Positions 1 through 6,626 of a stretch of 10,483 nucleotides of DNA are shown one piece after another (the stretch's first letter is position 1; each line of letters begins with the position of its first letter). A program made the translations under genes and the position numbers. The stretch spans positions 1-10,483 of the forward strand of contig JAJAZF010000460.1 of assembly GCA_026785875.1 (NCBI GenBank), read 5' to 3'. The stretch comes from Chamaesiphon sp. GTDB taxonomy: Bacteria > Cyanobacteriota > Cyanobacteriia > Cyanobacteriales > Chamaesiphonaceae. A model generated the notes under the pieces. That model had not been told where the DNA came from. It saw only the letters and a list, made by a program, of their open reading frames with translations, and did not search any database.

Positions 1-1
1 G

Positions 2-1231
2 CATGGGACAAACGCCTGTATCGTCTGCACTTCAACTTTAGAACTAGGCATCGATGTCGGCGATCTAGACCTAGTTCTACAAGCCAATGCGCCCTCGACA
101 GTATCCTCATTTTTGCAGCGGCTCGGTCGCACGGGTCGCCGTGCTGGACAGCGAGCCAACACCACCTTTTACTGCGAAGATATCGAACCAGTTTTACAAG
201 CGATCGCCATCATTGAGCTGGCAAGAACGGGATGGGTGGAATCCGTTCCCGTTCAGACTAGGGCTTGGCCTGTGCTAGTGCATCAGTTACTAGCACTAAC
301 GCTTCAGTTTGGCGGTGTTAGTCCTGAGCGATGCTGGGAGTATCTTTCGGTTGTGCCTGACTTTAGTGGCATCGCCTACGATGAATTTGAAACCCTGATT
401 CAGCACATGACTCAGACAGGGTATTTATTTATATCTGGAGGGTTGCTATCGATCGGCGATCGAGCGGAAAAGGTCTACGGTCGGAAGAACTTTATGGAAC
501 TTTATGCCGTATTTAGTAGCCCCCAGCTTTATAAAGTCCAAACTAAAGCCAACTATACGATTGGCTCCTTGGAGCAGATCTTCGTCGATAAACTAGTTCC
601 AGAAGTTAGCTCATTCATTTTAGGCGGGAAATCTTGGACGGTATTGTCCGTCAACCATCCGGAGCGAAGCGTGCTGGTAATTCCAGCTCCACGCGGGAAA
701 AAGCCCAGTTGGGGGGGATTCATCCCACAATTGCTGGGATTTGAACTATGTCAGCAGGTTCAGCAAATCATTCTCAGCAAAGATCCGCTCCCTTACCTTG
801 ATGAGCAAGCACAATTCGTACTGGATGAATATCGCAACGAACTAGCACCGCTACTAAAATCTTCTGGCTGGAGTCTTCAATTCGATCCAGATCGAGCGAT
901 CTGGTGGACATTTGCAGGTGGGGCGATTAATCACACACTTAAATATGGGCTTCAAGTTTATTTAGACTCAAAAATAGTTGTCGATAATTTCAAATTAAAA
1001 ATTGAAGGAGATAGTTTGACAATGAATAGTTTAAAACTGGCGATCGACGAGATTTCCCACCCTTCATTTTGGCAATCGGCAGCAACTCAAAATGCTATCT
1101 CAATGAATTTACCAGAGTATCGACTAAGTAAATTCCAACAAGCATTACCGGACATCTATTCTATTGAAATTATTCAAAACTACTTACTAGACATTCCCAA
1201 GTCTATTGAGTTTCTGCAAAGCTTCAGGTAG
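2..1231 (+). CDS. Lhr-like ATP-dependent superfamily II helicase, C-terminal part (5' end outside window)
   Basis: The frame is open from base 2, with no stop before the TAG at 1229-1231, so the gene begins left of the window; 409 residues are visible. Counting from base 2, motif V is seen as STLELGIDVGD (residues 11-21) and motif VI as QRLGRTGRR (39-47), the arginine-finger segment of RecA domain 2. This wording is typical of Lhr-type DNA helicases, ATP-driven translocases that unwind DNA or RNA-DNA hybrids. The rest matches the Lhr-like C-terminal region: a GRKNFMELYAVFSS segment, then APRGKKPSWGGF near residues 230-240. Walker A and the DEAD/DEAH box would lie upstream and cannot be checked. 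A TTG at 113 is only an internal codon of motif VI. Helicases of this type include BrxHI of BREX type 2 loci; that identity is inference. A second helicase follows after 265 bases. Family assignment is firm, biological role open. Confidence 0.9.
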   Translation, partial: HGTNACIVCTSTLELGIDVGDLDLVLQANAPSTVSSFLQRLGRTGRRAGQRANTTFYCEDIEPVLQAIAIIELARTGWVESVPVQTRAWPVLVHQLLALTLQFGGVSPERCWEYLSVVPDFSGIAYDEFETLIQHMTQTGYLFISGGLLSIGDRAEKVYGRKNFMELYAVFSSPQLYKVQTKANYTIGSLEQIFVDKLVPEVSSFILGGKSWTVLSVNHPERSVLVIPAPRGKKPSWGGFIPQLLGFELCQQVQQIILSKDPLPYLDEQAQFVLDEYRNELAPLLKSSGWSLQFDPDRAIWWTFAGGAINHTLKYGLQVYLDSKIVVDNFKLKIEGDSLTMNSLKLAIDEISHPSFWQSAATQNAISMNLPEYRLSKFQQALPDIYSIEIIQNYLLDIPKSIEFLQSFR

Positions 1232-1403
1232 AGTTACATAACTTCTTCAATTAATGACGATAGAGGTCGATCTCGCCTTGTTTGCGTAGCAGCGCATTGA
1301 CCGTCTTATAAATTGCTCCCTGCCGTCCGATCGCCTAAAACAAGCGATCGCAGTTGAAATGTACGCCACCCAAATTACTGTCCAACTTTACGTTAAAGTC
1401 ACA

Positions 1404-1427
1404 TAGATGTTAGCGAATTAACATCTA
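1404..1427. promoter_or_regulatory. Perfect 9-bp inverted repeat upstream of helicase gene
   Basis: TAGATGTTA (1404-1412) and TAACATCTA (1419-1427) are exact reverse complements separated by six bases (GCGAAT). The element lies in the 265-base spacer between the two helicase genes, 69 bases before the GTG of the second. A TATGAT hexamer at 1458-1463 could be a -10 box, but no good -35 accompanies it. The arms are AT-rich and no T-run follows, so an operator or mRNA hairpin is more likely than an intrinsic terminator. The binding protein, if any, is unknown. Confidence 0.35.
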
Positions 1428-1496
1428 ACAAGCGTCCTCAAGCCTGAAACTAAGCCGTATGATAGGATGAAAACGTACATTGTTCGGTAACTGGTA

Positions 1497-3008
1497 GTGT
1501 CGATCGACTCTAAATATACCTATAGAGTAAATAAAGTAGCTGCGAGTCAGGTATCGACGACTTGGGGAGCGGGATTGACAAGTATCAATCGATTGGTAGC
1601 TGTCGCTGAATCTCAGGTACAGTATCGAGTAGAGCCAGAATTACCTGGATGTCCCAAGTTACCCGCAGATCTGCAACTGCGATCGTATCAACAGCAAGCC
1701 ATTTCTAACTGGTTCAAAAATCAAGGTCGCGGCACGCTAAAAATGGCGACAGGCAGTGGTAAAACAATTACTGCACTCGCGATCGCACATCAACTATATC
1801 AACAAATCGGACTCCAAGTCCTGATCGTCATCTGCCCATTTCGACACCTCGTCAATCAATGGGGCAGAGAGTGTGAGAAATTTAATCTTCAGCCGATTCT
1901 CGCCTGTGAAAGCATCCATAAGTGGCAGAGCAAATTCTCTCATCAACTCGCCAGAATTAATACCGGACAGCAAAAATTCCTGACAATCGTGACTACCAAT
2001 GAAACCCTAATTACCCCAGGATTTCAATCCCAACTAAAATATCTACCCGATCGTACCCTGATTATCGGCGATGAAGTGCATAATCTCGGTGCGAAAAAGC
2101 GAGAATCTAGTCTCCCCCGCAATGTCGGCTTGAGACTCGCCCTCTCAGCTACCCCAGAACGCCACTATGACGAGATCGGCACACAGAATATCCTCGATTA
2201 CTTTGGAGACATCTTACAGCCCGAATTTACCCTCAAAGACGCGATCGAACAAGGTGCCCTAGTCCACTATTTATACTATCCGATCCTGGTCGAGCTGACC
2301 CAAGATGAGAGCGAACAGTACCTCAAACTTACCCGCGCCATTACCCGTAAGCTTCTTTATAAACATCAGGATCGAGCTGTCAACCACGATGAATTCGATT
2401 CCCCAGATCTCACGCCATTACTCATGCAACGCTCCAGGCTCATTGGTGCCGCAGCCAACAAACTCACCGCCCTCAAAGCCTTGATGCAGGAACGCTTGAA
2501 TACTAGCCATACCCTATTTTATTGTGGCGATGGTAGTAGCGACAGCACCCGACAACTTACCGCAGTCACCCACCTGCTCGGTACAGAACTCGGCTACCGC
2601 GTCAATACTTACACCGCCGCAACATCACTTCTCGATCGAGAACAACTCCGCCAGCAATTTGAATCGGGCGCACTTCAAGGATTGGTAGCCATCCGCTGCT
2701 TGGATGAAGGTATTGATATCCCCGCCATCAAACATGCTGTGATCCTTGCCAGTAGTACCAATCCACGTCAATTCATTCAACGTCGAGGGCGAATTCTCAG
2801 ACCAGATCCAGGCAAAGATCGCGCTACGCTCTATGATATGGTCGTATTGCCGCCAGAATTAGACCGAGATACGCTGGCGATCGAACGTAATCTACTCAAA
2901 AAAGAACTCCTGAGACTAATCGAATTTGCCGATCTCGCCGACAACGCCGCCGCCGCCAGATCCCAACTCCTCACCCTCCAGAAACGTTACGGATTGCTGG
3001 ATATATGA
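1497..3008 (+). CDS. DEAD/DEAH-box (DEVH) superfamily II helicase, XPB/type III Res-like
   Basis: A complete 503-residue SF2 helicase that should couple ATP hydrolysis to translocation on DNA. Seen in order: LRSYQQQAI (61-69, adenine-binding region), Walker A ATGSGKT (84-90), Walker B GDEVH (191-195), motif III SATP (217-220), motif V DEGIDIP (403-409) and motif VI QFIQRRGRILRP (425-436). All catalytic motifs are intact. The compact two-RecA layout, without an evident nuclease, methylase or accessory domain, resembles the ResIII/XPB group. The start is uncertain: GTG 1497 is the farthest upstream ordinary start (a stop lies at 1488) but has no clear ribosome site, whereas TTG 1575 has GGGGAG five bases before it and would remove 26 residues. 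It follows an Lhr-like helicase on the same strand, and the pair may act together in a defence or repair module. The stop codon abuts a heptamer tandem repeat. Confidence 0.9.
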   Translation: MSIDSKYTYRVNKVAASQVSTTWGAGLTSINRLVAVAESQVQYRVEPELPGCPKLPADLQLRSYQQQAISNWFKNQGRGTLKMATGSGKTITALAIAHQLYQQIGLQVLIVICPFRHLVNQWGRECEKFNLQPILACESIHKWQSKFSHQLARINTGQQKFLTIVTTNETLITPGFQSQLKYLPDRTLIIGDEVHNLGAKKRESSLPRNVGLRLALSATPERHYDEIGTQNILDYFGDILQPEFTLKDAIEQGALVHYLYYPILVELTQDESEQYLKLTRAITRKLLYKHQDRAVNHDEFDSPDLTPLLMQRSRLIGAAANKLTALKALMQERLNTSHTLFYCGDGSSDSTRQLTAVTHLLGTELGYRVNTYTAATSLLDREQLRQQFESGALQGLVAIRCLDEGIDIPAIKHAVILASSTNPRQFIQRRGRILRPDPGKDRATLYDMVVLPPELDRDTLAIERNLLKKELLRLIEFADLADNAAAARSQLLTLQKRYGLLDI

Positions 3009-3040
3009 ACAGTTGACAGTTGACAGTTGACAGTTGACAG
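3009..3040. repeat. Heptanucleotide tandem repeat (STRR type), unit ACAGTTG
   Basis: Four exact copies of ACAGTTG plus a partial ACAG begin at the first base after the helicase stop codon. Short tandemly repeated heptamers of this kind are a known feature of cyanobacterial genomes. They vary in copy number by slippage and have no settled function. The position directly behind the TGA suggests expansion into the 3' untranslated region. Confidence 0.9.
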
Positions 3041-3211
3041 CAATTGCTATCGAAAAGAACTGACTTAATCATGGAGTTGAACTACTCGAAACAACTTTCC
3101 AACCGATCGCATTTACAGACTCCTGCGTAATTTGAGGCACTACACACCGCTGATGTGGATAACCGCCAATGAGTGCGTGGATACTCATGCTCAACTAATC
3201 GACCTGATGGG

Positions 3212-3217
3212 TATAAT
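3212..3217 (+). promoter_or_regulatory. Consensus -10 box upstream of DUF445 gene
   Basis: TATAAT matches the sigma-70 -10 consensus exactly, with TG two bases further upstream than in a true extended -10. No good -35 is seen at 17-18 bases. If used, transcription would start near 3224, which supports the TTG at 3254 as the DUF445 start and excludes the GTG at 3173. Confidence 0.4.
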
Positions 3218-3253
3218 TGGAAGATAAACCCAGACTACATCTTTGAGAATACC

Positions 3254-4486
3254 TTGTCCCTGTTCCAACTGTGGCTCTACTTAACTCCTCCGCTTGCTGG
3301 TGCTGTTGTTGGTTATTTTACCAATGATGTAGCCATCAAAATGTTGTTTCGTCCCTATACGGCGAAATACATCGGTAAATATCAACTTCCGTTTACGCCT
3401 GGATTGATTCCCAGCAATCAGGAACGATTGGCGACGCGGATATCCGATACGATTATGGGTTCTTTGCTGACTCCAGTGGAGCTGCAAAAGATCGCCAAGC
3501 GATTGCTGGAGGTGGAACGCGTCCAAGCAGCGATTAGTTGGCTACTCCAATTAGCTTTAGAGCAGATTCAAGCCGACAAGGAACAAAAAACGGTCAAATT
3601 ACTCGCAAATATTCTCAAAGATTTATTGGGTGAATCCCTTCCCCGTTGGCTGAGAGTTTTAGCTCGCAAGCCCGACTTTTTAGAGCCACAAATCAACCAA
3701 ATCTTCGATCGATTGATTCTAGAATTCGAGCTGACGGAAGGACAAGCGGCTCAATTAGCTGAGTGGTTGATTAATGTAATTTTACCACCAGAAACACTGC
3801 GGTTAGCCCTAATCGATTTTTTGACAGATCGTAATATTCAAGTAATCGATGAAGGATTGCGCGAACAGAGTAGCGGTACTTATTGGGTGGTTGCCAATGT
3901 GTTTGGCGTGAAAAATGCTCTGAGTCGGCTGCGTACCTTCTGTTTAGACGATCGAGAAAAAGTCAATCAGATCATTTCTCAGCTAATTATCACTCTAAAT
4001 ATCCGCAATCGCGTTCAAGAATTATTGCGCGATCTTTCGCTCCAAAATTTACCAGTCTCCACAGTCAAACAACTCAGAAAAACCATCAGTGCCAGTGTTC
4101 GCAGCTACACTCAGAGCAAAGGGATCGAATTAATTCAAGGATTGACAGATTCGGCAGATTGGGACGGAATTGCTAATGTTGTGATTAGTCGGCTGCGGAG
4201 TTCGACGATCTTGACATCATCTTTAAATGTCGTCAGTTCTGAACTAGCCATCATTATCGATCGCTATCTAGAAGGCGATCTCGAACAAATTGTCGCTCAA
4301 GTAATTCCGATTTTAAATATCGACCAAGTGATTGTCGATCGAGTTAAAGCTACTTCTCCCGCCGAGCTAGAAGCTGGGATTCAAGGCATTGTCAAAAGCG
4401 AACTGCAAGGTATTGTCAATCTCGGCGGAGTCCTCGGATTTATCGTTGGTTTGATGCAAACAGGCTTTCTGTGGTTTCAACATTAA
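3254..4486 (+). CDS. DUF445 family membrane protein
   Basis: A 410-residue protein of the DUF445 family, common in cyanobacteria and Bacillota (YheB-like) and without an established biochemical function. The N-terminus has the family signature: a hydrophobic segment with PPLAGAVVGYFTNDVAIKMLF, then PFTPGLIPSNQERLA and a long, mostly helical body. A second hydrophobic segment, LGGVLGFIVGLMQTGFLWF, closes the protein, so both ends are probably membrane-anchored with a large soluble region between. The frame is open further upstream to a GTG at 3173, but the 27 extra residues (rich in polar residues and Trp/Tyr) do not look like the family N-terminus. TTG 3254 places the hydrophobic segment at the start, has GAG seven bases before it, and sits about 37 bases after a consensus TATAAT. 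It has no close neighbours on its strand and is likely monocistronic. Confidence 0.88.
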   Translation: MSLFQLWLYLTPPLAGAVVGYFTNDVAIKMLFRPYTAKYIGKYQLPFTPGLIPSNQERLATRISDTIMGSLLTPVELQKIAKRLLEVERVQAAISWLLQLALEQIQADKEQKTVKLLANILKDLLGESLPRWLRVLARKPDFLEPQINQIFDRLILEFELTEGQAAQLAEWLINVILPPETLRLALIDFLTDRNIQVIDEGLREQSSGTYWVVANVFGVKNALSRLRTFCLDDREKVNQIISQLIITLNIRNRVQELLRDLSLQNLPVSTVKQLRKTISASVRSYTQSKGIELIQGLTDSADWDGIANVVISRLRSSTILTSSLNVVSSELAIIIDRYLEGDLEQIVAQVIPILNIDQVIVDRVKATSPAELEAGIQGIVKSELQGIVNLGGVLGFIVGLMQTGFLWFQH

Positions 4487-4590
4487 TTTATATTTTAGGC
4501 TGGAAGTTATAGACTTTAGATTGCAAAAATTTAGGACTTAACGAGTAATATAAATAAGCTGTTACTCATTTAAATTACTAGTTGGAAAAA

Positions 4591-4620
4591 GGCAGAAGGC
4601 AGAAGGCAGAAGGTAGAAGG
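4591..4620. repeat. Heptanucleotide tandem repeat (STRR type), unit GGCAGAA
   Basis: Three exact GGCAGAA copies, one variant GGTAGAA and a trailing GG lie about 100 bases after the DUF445 stop. This is a second, unrelated heptamer unit in the same window. The spacer before it (4487-4590) is AT-rich, with only a weak GAGTAA/TTACTC inverted pair (4543-4548 and 4562-4567). Confidence 0.88.
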
Positions 4621-4686
4621 AATGCCCGATCGTGTGTTTTATATGTTCGACAGCTTAGATCTAATCCCTAATTTAATCATTAATTA

Positions 4687-4719
4687 AGTTTTCCAATTCC
4701 CGAAAACTGGTATTTTTTT
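4687..4719 (+). terminator. Possible weak intrinsic terminator
   Basis: AGTTTTC (4687-4693) pairs exactly with GAAAACT (4702-4708) across an 8-base loop, and seven T residues follow at 4713-4719. The layout is that of a rho-independent terminator, but the stem has only two G-C pairs. It overlaps the beginning of a start-less open frame. It could end transcription from the DUF445 gene 200 bases upstream. Confidence 0.3.
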
Positions 4720-4900
4720 AGATATTAGCGAACTTCGAGCTACTTATCTACGTCCATACTCTTACGGTACCAGCGAGCCTCAGCTCAAACTGCGCCGAAA
4801 CATCCACATCATCCCTCTTCAACCCGATCGAATCATCCTCATGACTATCCTTGATGGATCTCTTGGGGAAATCGAGCGTCAGGACGTGAAGACTAAATAA
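4688..4900 (+). pseudogene. Start-less open frame, probable C-terminal gene remnant
   Basis: After an in-frame TAA at 4685-4687 the frame stays open for 70 codons to TAA 4898-4900. There is no usable start near its beginning; the first ATG leaves only the last 21 or so residues. The part after the T-run has balanced, protein-like composition: GIFLDISELRATYLRPYSYG, then LKLRRNIHIIPLQPDRIILM and an acidic tail ending VKTK. Its codons favour C in the third position, as in the nearby helicase gene. I do not recognise the family. The simplest reading is the 3' end of a gene whose front was lost by deletion, perhaps near the heptamer repeat. A chance open frame is possible. Confidence 0.4.
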
Positions 4901-4955
4901 AGTAGTGTGGGAAAAGTTTTACCAGCCACTTGTAAAAGGAGTTAAATAGAAACTC

Positions 4956-5936
4956 ATGCCTAGTGTAAAAACTCAGCCGATCGCTCAACCCAGATCTACA
5001 GGTGATATGGTGCGTACCTATCTCCATGAAATCGGTCGCGTTCCACTGCTCAGTCACGAGCAAGAGATTTGCTACGGTAAGCAAGTACAGCAAATGATGC
5101 TCCTCCAAGGGGTAAAAAATAGCCTAGAACAGAGCTTAAATCGTCCGCCGACGAAAACTGAGTGGGCAAGTGAATCAACCCTAGCAGAGGCGGAACTCGA
5201 TCGAGTATTGCGCTTGGGACATCAAGCCAAGCAGAAAATGATCGAAGCTAATCTGCGACTAGTAGTAGCGATTGCTAAAAAATATCAAAAGCGTAACCTC
5301 GAATTTCTCGATTTGATTCAAGAAGGTTCGCTGGGATTGGAGCGGGGCGTAGAAAAATTCGATCCTACCAGAGGTTATAAGTTTTCAACTTATGCTTATT
5401 GGTGGATCAGACAAGCAATTACGCGGGCGATTGCTCAACAAGGTCGATCGATCCGCTTGCCCATTCATATTACCGAAAAACTCAACAAAATTAAAAAAAC
5501 CCAACGGGAGTTGTCCCAGCAACTAGGGCGGAGTGCTACATCGGGAGAGATAGCCGTCGCACTACAACTCGAACCCACACAGATTCGGGATTATCTCAAC
5601 ATGTCCCGTCAACCAATCTCGCTCGATGTCAAAGTTGGCGAGCGTCAAGATACCGAACTCTCAGAGCTACTCGAAGATGGTGGGATTTCCCCAGAGAAAT
5701 TCACAGCGCAAGAATCGCTCCGCCAAGAACTTCAGTCCACTCTCAAAGAACTTACCCGCCAACAACGGGACGTGATTAATTTGCGCTTTGGGTTGGAAAG
5801 TGGTGTAGAGCTATCGCTGGCGAAGGTAGGGGAAATCCTCCATCTCAGTCGCGAGCGAGTACGCCAACTAGAGCATCAAGCTCTATCCCACTTCCGCCGT
5901 CGTCATAGTAGTTTCCGCGACTATGTGGCGAGTTAG
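4956..5936 (+). CDS. Group 2 sigma-70 family RNA polymerase sigma factor (SigB/SigD-like)
   Basis: A 326-residue alternative sigma factor that directs RNA polymerase core to promoters, probably under stress or changed light or nutrients, as for cyanobacterial group 2 sigmas. Region 1.2 (residues 16-45) contains DMVRTYLHEIGRVPLLSHEQE. Regions 2.1-2.4 (about 95-168) are nearly canonical, with NLRLVVAIAKKY, LDLIQEGSLGLERGVEKFDP and YKFSTYAYWWIRQAITRAI. Region 3 follows LPIHITEKLNKIKK (168-181), and region 4 spans about 262-315 with the helix-turn-helix LAKVGEILHLSRERVRQ. The lack of region 1.1 and the short N-terminus separate it from SigA. Region 4.2 ends unusually, with LEHQAL where IEREAL is usual, followed by a His/Arg-rich stretch. 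The ATG follows GGAG at 14 bases, which is long, so initiation may be weak. The exact paralogue letter cannot be assigned without a tree. Confidence 0.93.
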   Translation: MPSVKTQPIAQPRSTGDMVRTYLHEIGRVPLLSHEQEICYGKQVQQMMLLQGVKNSLEQSLNRPPTKTEWASESTLAEAELDRVLRLGHQAKQKMIEANLRLVVAIAKKYQKRNLEFLDLIQEGSLGLERGVEKFDPTRGYKFSTYAYWWIRQAITRAIAQQGRSIRLPIHITEKLNKIKKTQRELSQQLGRSATSGEIAVALQLEPTQIRDYLNMSRQPISLDVKVGERQDTELSELLEDGGISPEKFTAQESLRQELQSTLKELTRQQRDVINLRFGLESGVELSLAKVGEILHLSRERVRQLEHQALSHFRRRHSSFRDYVAS

Positions 5937-6014
5937 CTACTCCCTTTAACCTGTGTCAGATCGGACATCGAGGGGAGGAGCATTGCTCGACGATGTTGAA
6001 ACCTGCGATCGTCA

Positions 6015-6471
6015 CTACCTCGTTTGACGAGATGACTCCGCTCGATTGGGGATCGCATCTTGTCTTCGATGTTCTCGATCGCGGATTTTTGGCTCTGGTG
6101 TAGCTCGAGCGGGAGTAATATTCGGTTGGGTTACTGTTCGATCGATTACTTGTCGCTCTTGAGGCGATCTATATTCTGGTGAAGAGGCTACACCAACAGA
6201 GCTAGGATTAAGATTAACTTGTGGAAAATTACTTGCTGTTGGCGATTAGAGTTGGGTGTGATTTGGAGATTTTTTGATAGTCTTTTTCGGCGGATTGAGG
6301 ATTGAGTAAAACAGTGCGATCGAAATCAGATGCAGCAGCCTGACGATTGCCTAATTCATATTCAATTGCGCCACGATTGTAATAAGCACTGGCATTTTCA
6401 GGATCGATGGCGTTGGCGTAGCCGCGCCGAGAGGTAATCGCGCGAGTGTAATCATAGATCGCCCCATCGAA
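6015..6471 (-). pseudogene. Decayed tetratricopeptide repeat (TPR) protein gene
   Basis: On the minus strand, 6471-6229 reads 80 residues without a start codon (an in-frame TAA precedes it) and contains clear TPR sequence: FDGAIYDYTRAI, then IDPENASAYYNRGAIEYELG and DFDRTVLLNPQSAEKDYQK, ending at TAA 6231-6229. A second frame overlaps it, open from 6245 to TAG 6017-6015 (76 residues), rich in Pro, Ser, Gln and Arg, starting SPTASNFPQVNLNPSSVG. The low-complexity stretch looks like the natural tail of the TPR protein moved to another frame by an indel near 6230-6245. Between the TPR helices, TSRRGYANA is encoded by 6409-6434, a GC-rich segment resembling a dispersed cyanobacterial palindromic repeat that has entered the gene. 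The gene lacks its front and has a frameshift, so it is almost certainly inactive. Confidence 0.65.
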
Positions 6472-6519
6472 TTAAACTATATTTATTTAACTTCATCCCC
6501 ACTCACCACTAATTTAATG

Positions 6520-6532
6520 TCCTAAAATAGGA
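6520..6532. promoter_or_regulatory. Short inverted repeat upstream of cupin promoter region
   Basis: TCCTA (6520-6524) and TAGGA (6528-6532) are exact reverse complements around AAA, flanked by TGT and ACA. The element lies just before a TTGACA -35-like box and could be a small operator for the cupin gene. The short arms make chance occurrence plausible. Confidence 0.2.
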
Positions 6533-6564
6533 AACATGTGGGTAAAATGTTCAAAGTTGACGGT

Positions 6565-6594
6565 TTGACAAAATTGGATGTGCGACGCTCATAA
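6565..6594 (+). promoter_or_regulatory. Putative sigma-70 promoter of the cupin gene
   Basis: A perfect -35 box TTGACA (6565-6570) is followed after 18 bases by TCATAA (6589-6594), a weak -10 match. The start of transcription would be near 6601, about 26 bases before the GTG. A second AT-rich hexamer, TATTAT at 6604-6609, lacks a -35 at the right distance. Confidence 0.35.
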
Positions 6595-6626
6595 GTAAAT
6601 CAATATTATTTGTGTGAGGTACTACC

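Noticed and set aside
1344..1351. GCGATCGC sites as possible operators
   Set aside because: They are HIP1 sites scattered through coding and non-coding DNA, a genome-wide cyanobacterial signature not tied to a particular gene.
1475..1485. LexA (SOS) box-like GTAC...GTTC just before the second helicase
   Set aside because: Only three bases separate the half-sites, where the cyanobacterial consensus has four, and the preceding base is C, not a purine. It is a near miss.
3173..3253. 27-residue N-terminal extension of the DUF445 gene from GTG 3173
   Set aside because: The extra residues do not resemble the family N-terminus and a TATAAT box lies inside them; TTG 3254 fits better.
3281..3526. 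Minus-strand open frame inside the DUF445 gene
   Set aside because: It lies wholly within a well-supported gene and its translation is arginine- and serine-rich without any motif, as expected for an antisense shadow.
5965..5996. Hairpin ACATCG/CGATGT with inner GAGC/GCTC after the sigma gene, as a terminator
   Set aside because: The two stems are separated by large internal loops and no T-run follows.
6096..6195. 9-bp inverted repeat TGGTGTAGC / GCTACACCA spanning 100 bases
   Set aside because: No target duplication or transposase, and one such pair is not improbable by chance in a spacer of this size. It lies inside the TPR pseudogene tail.
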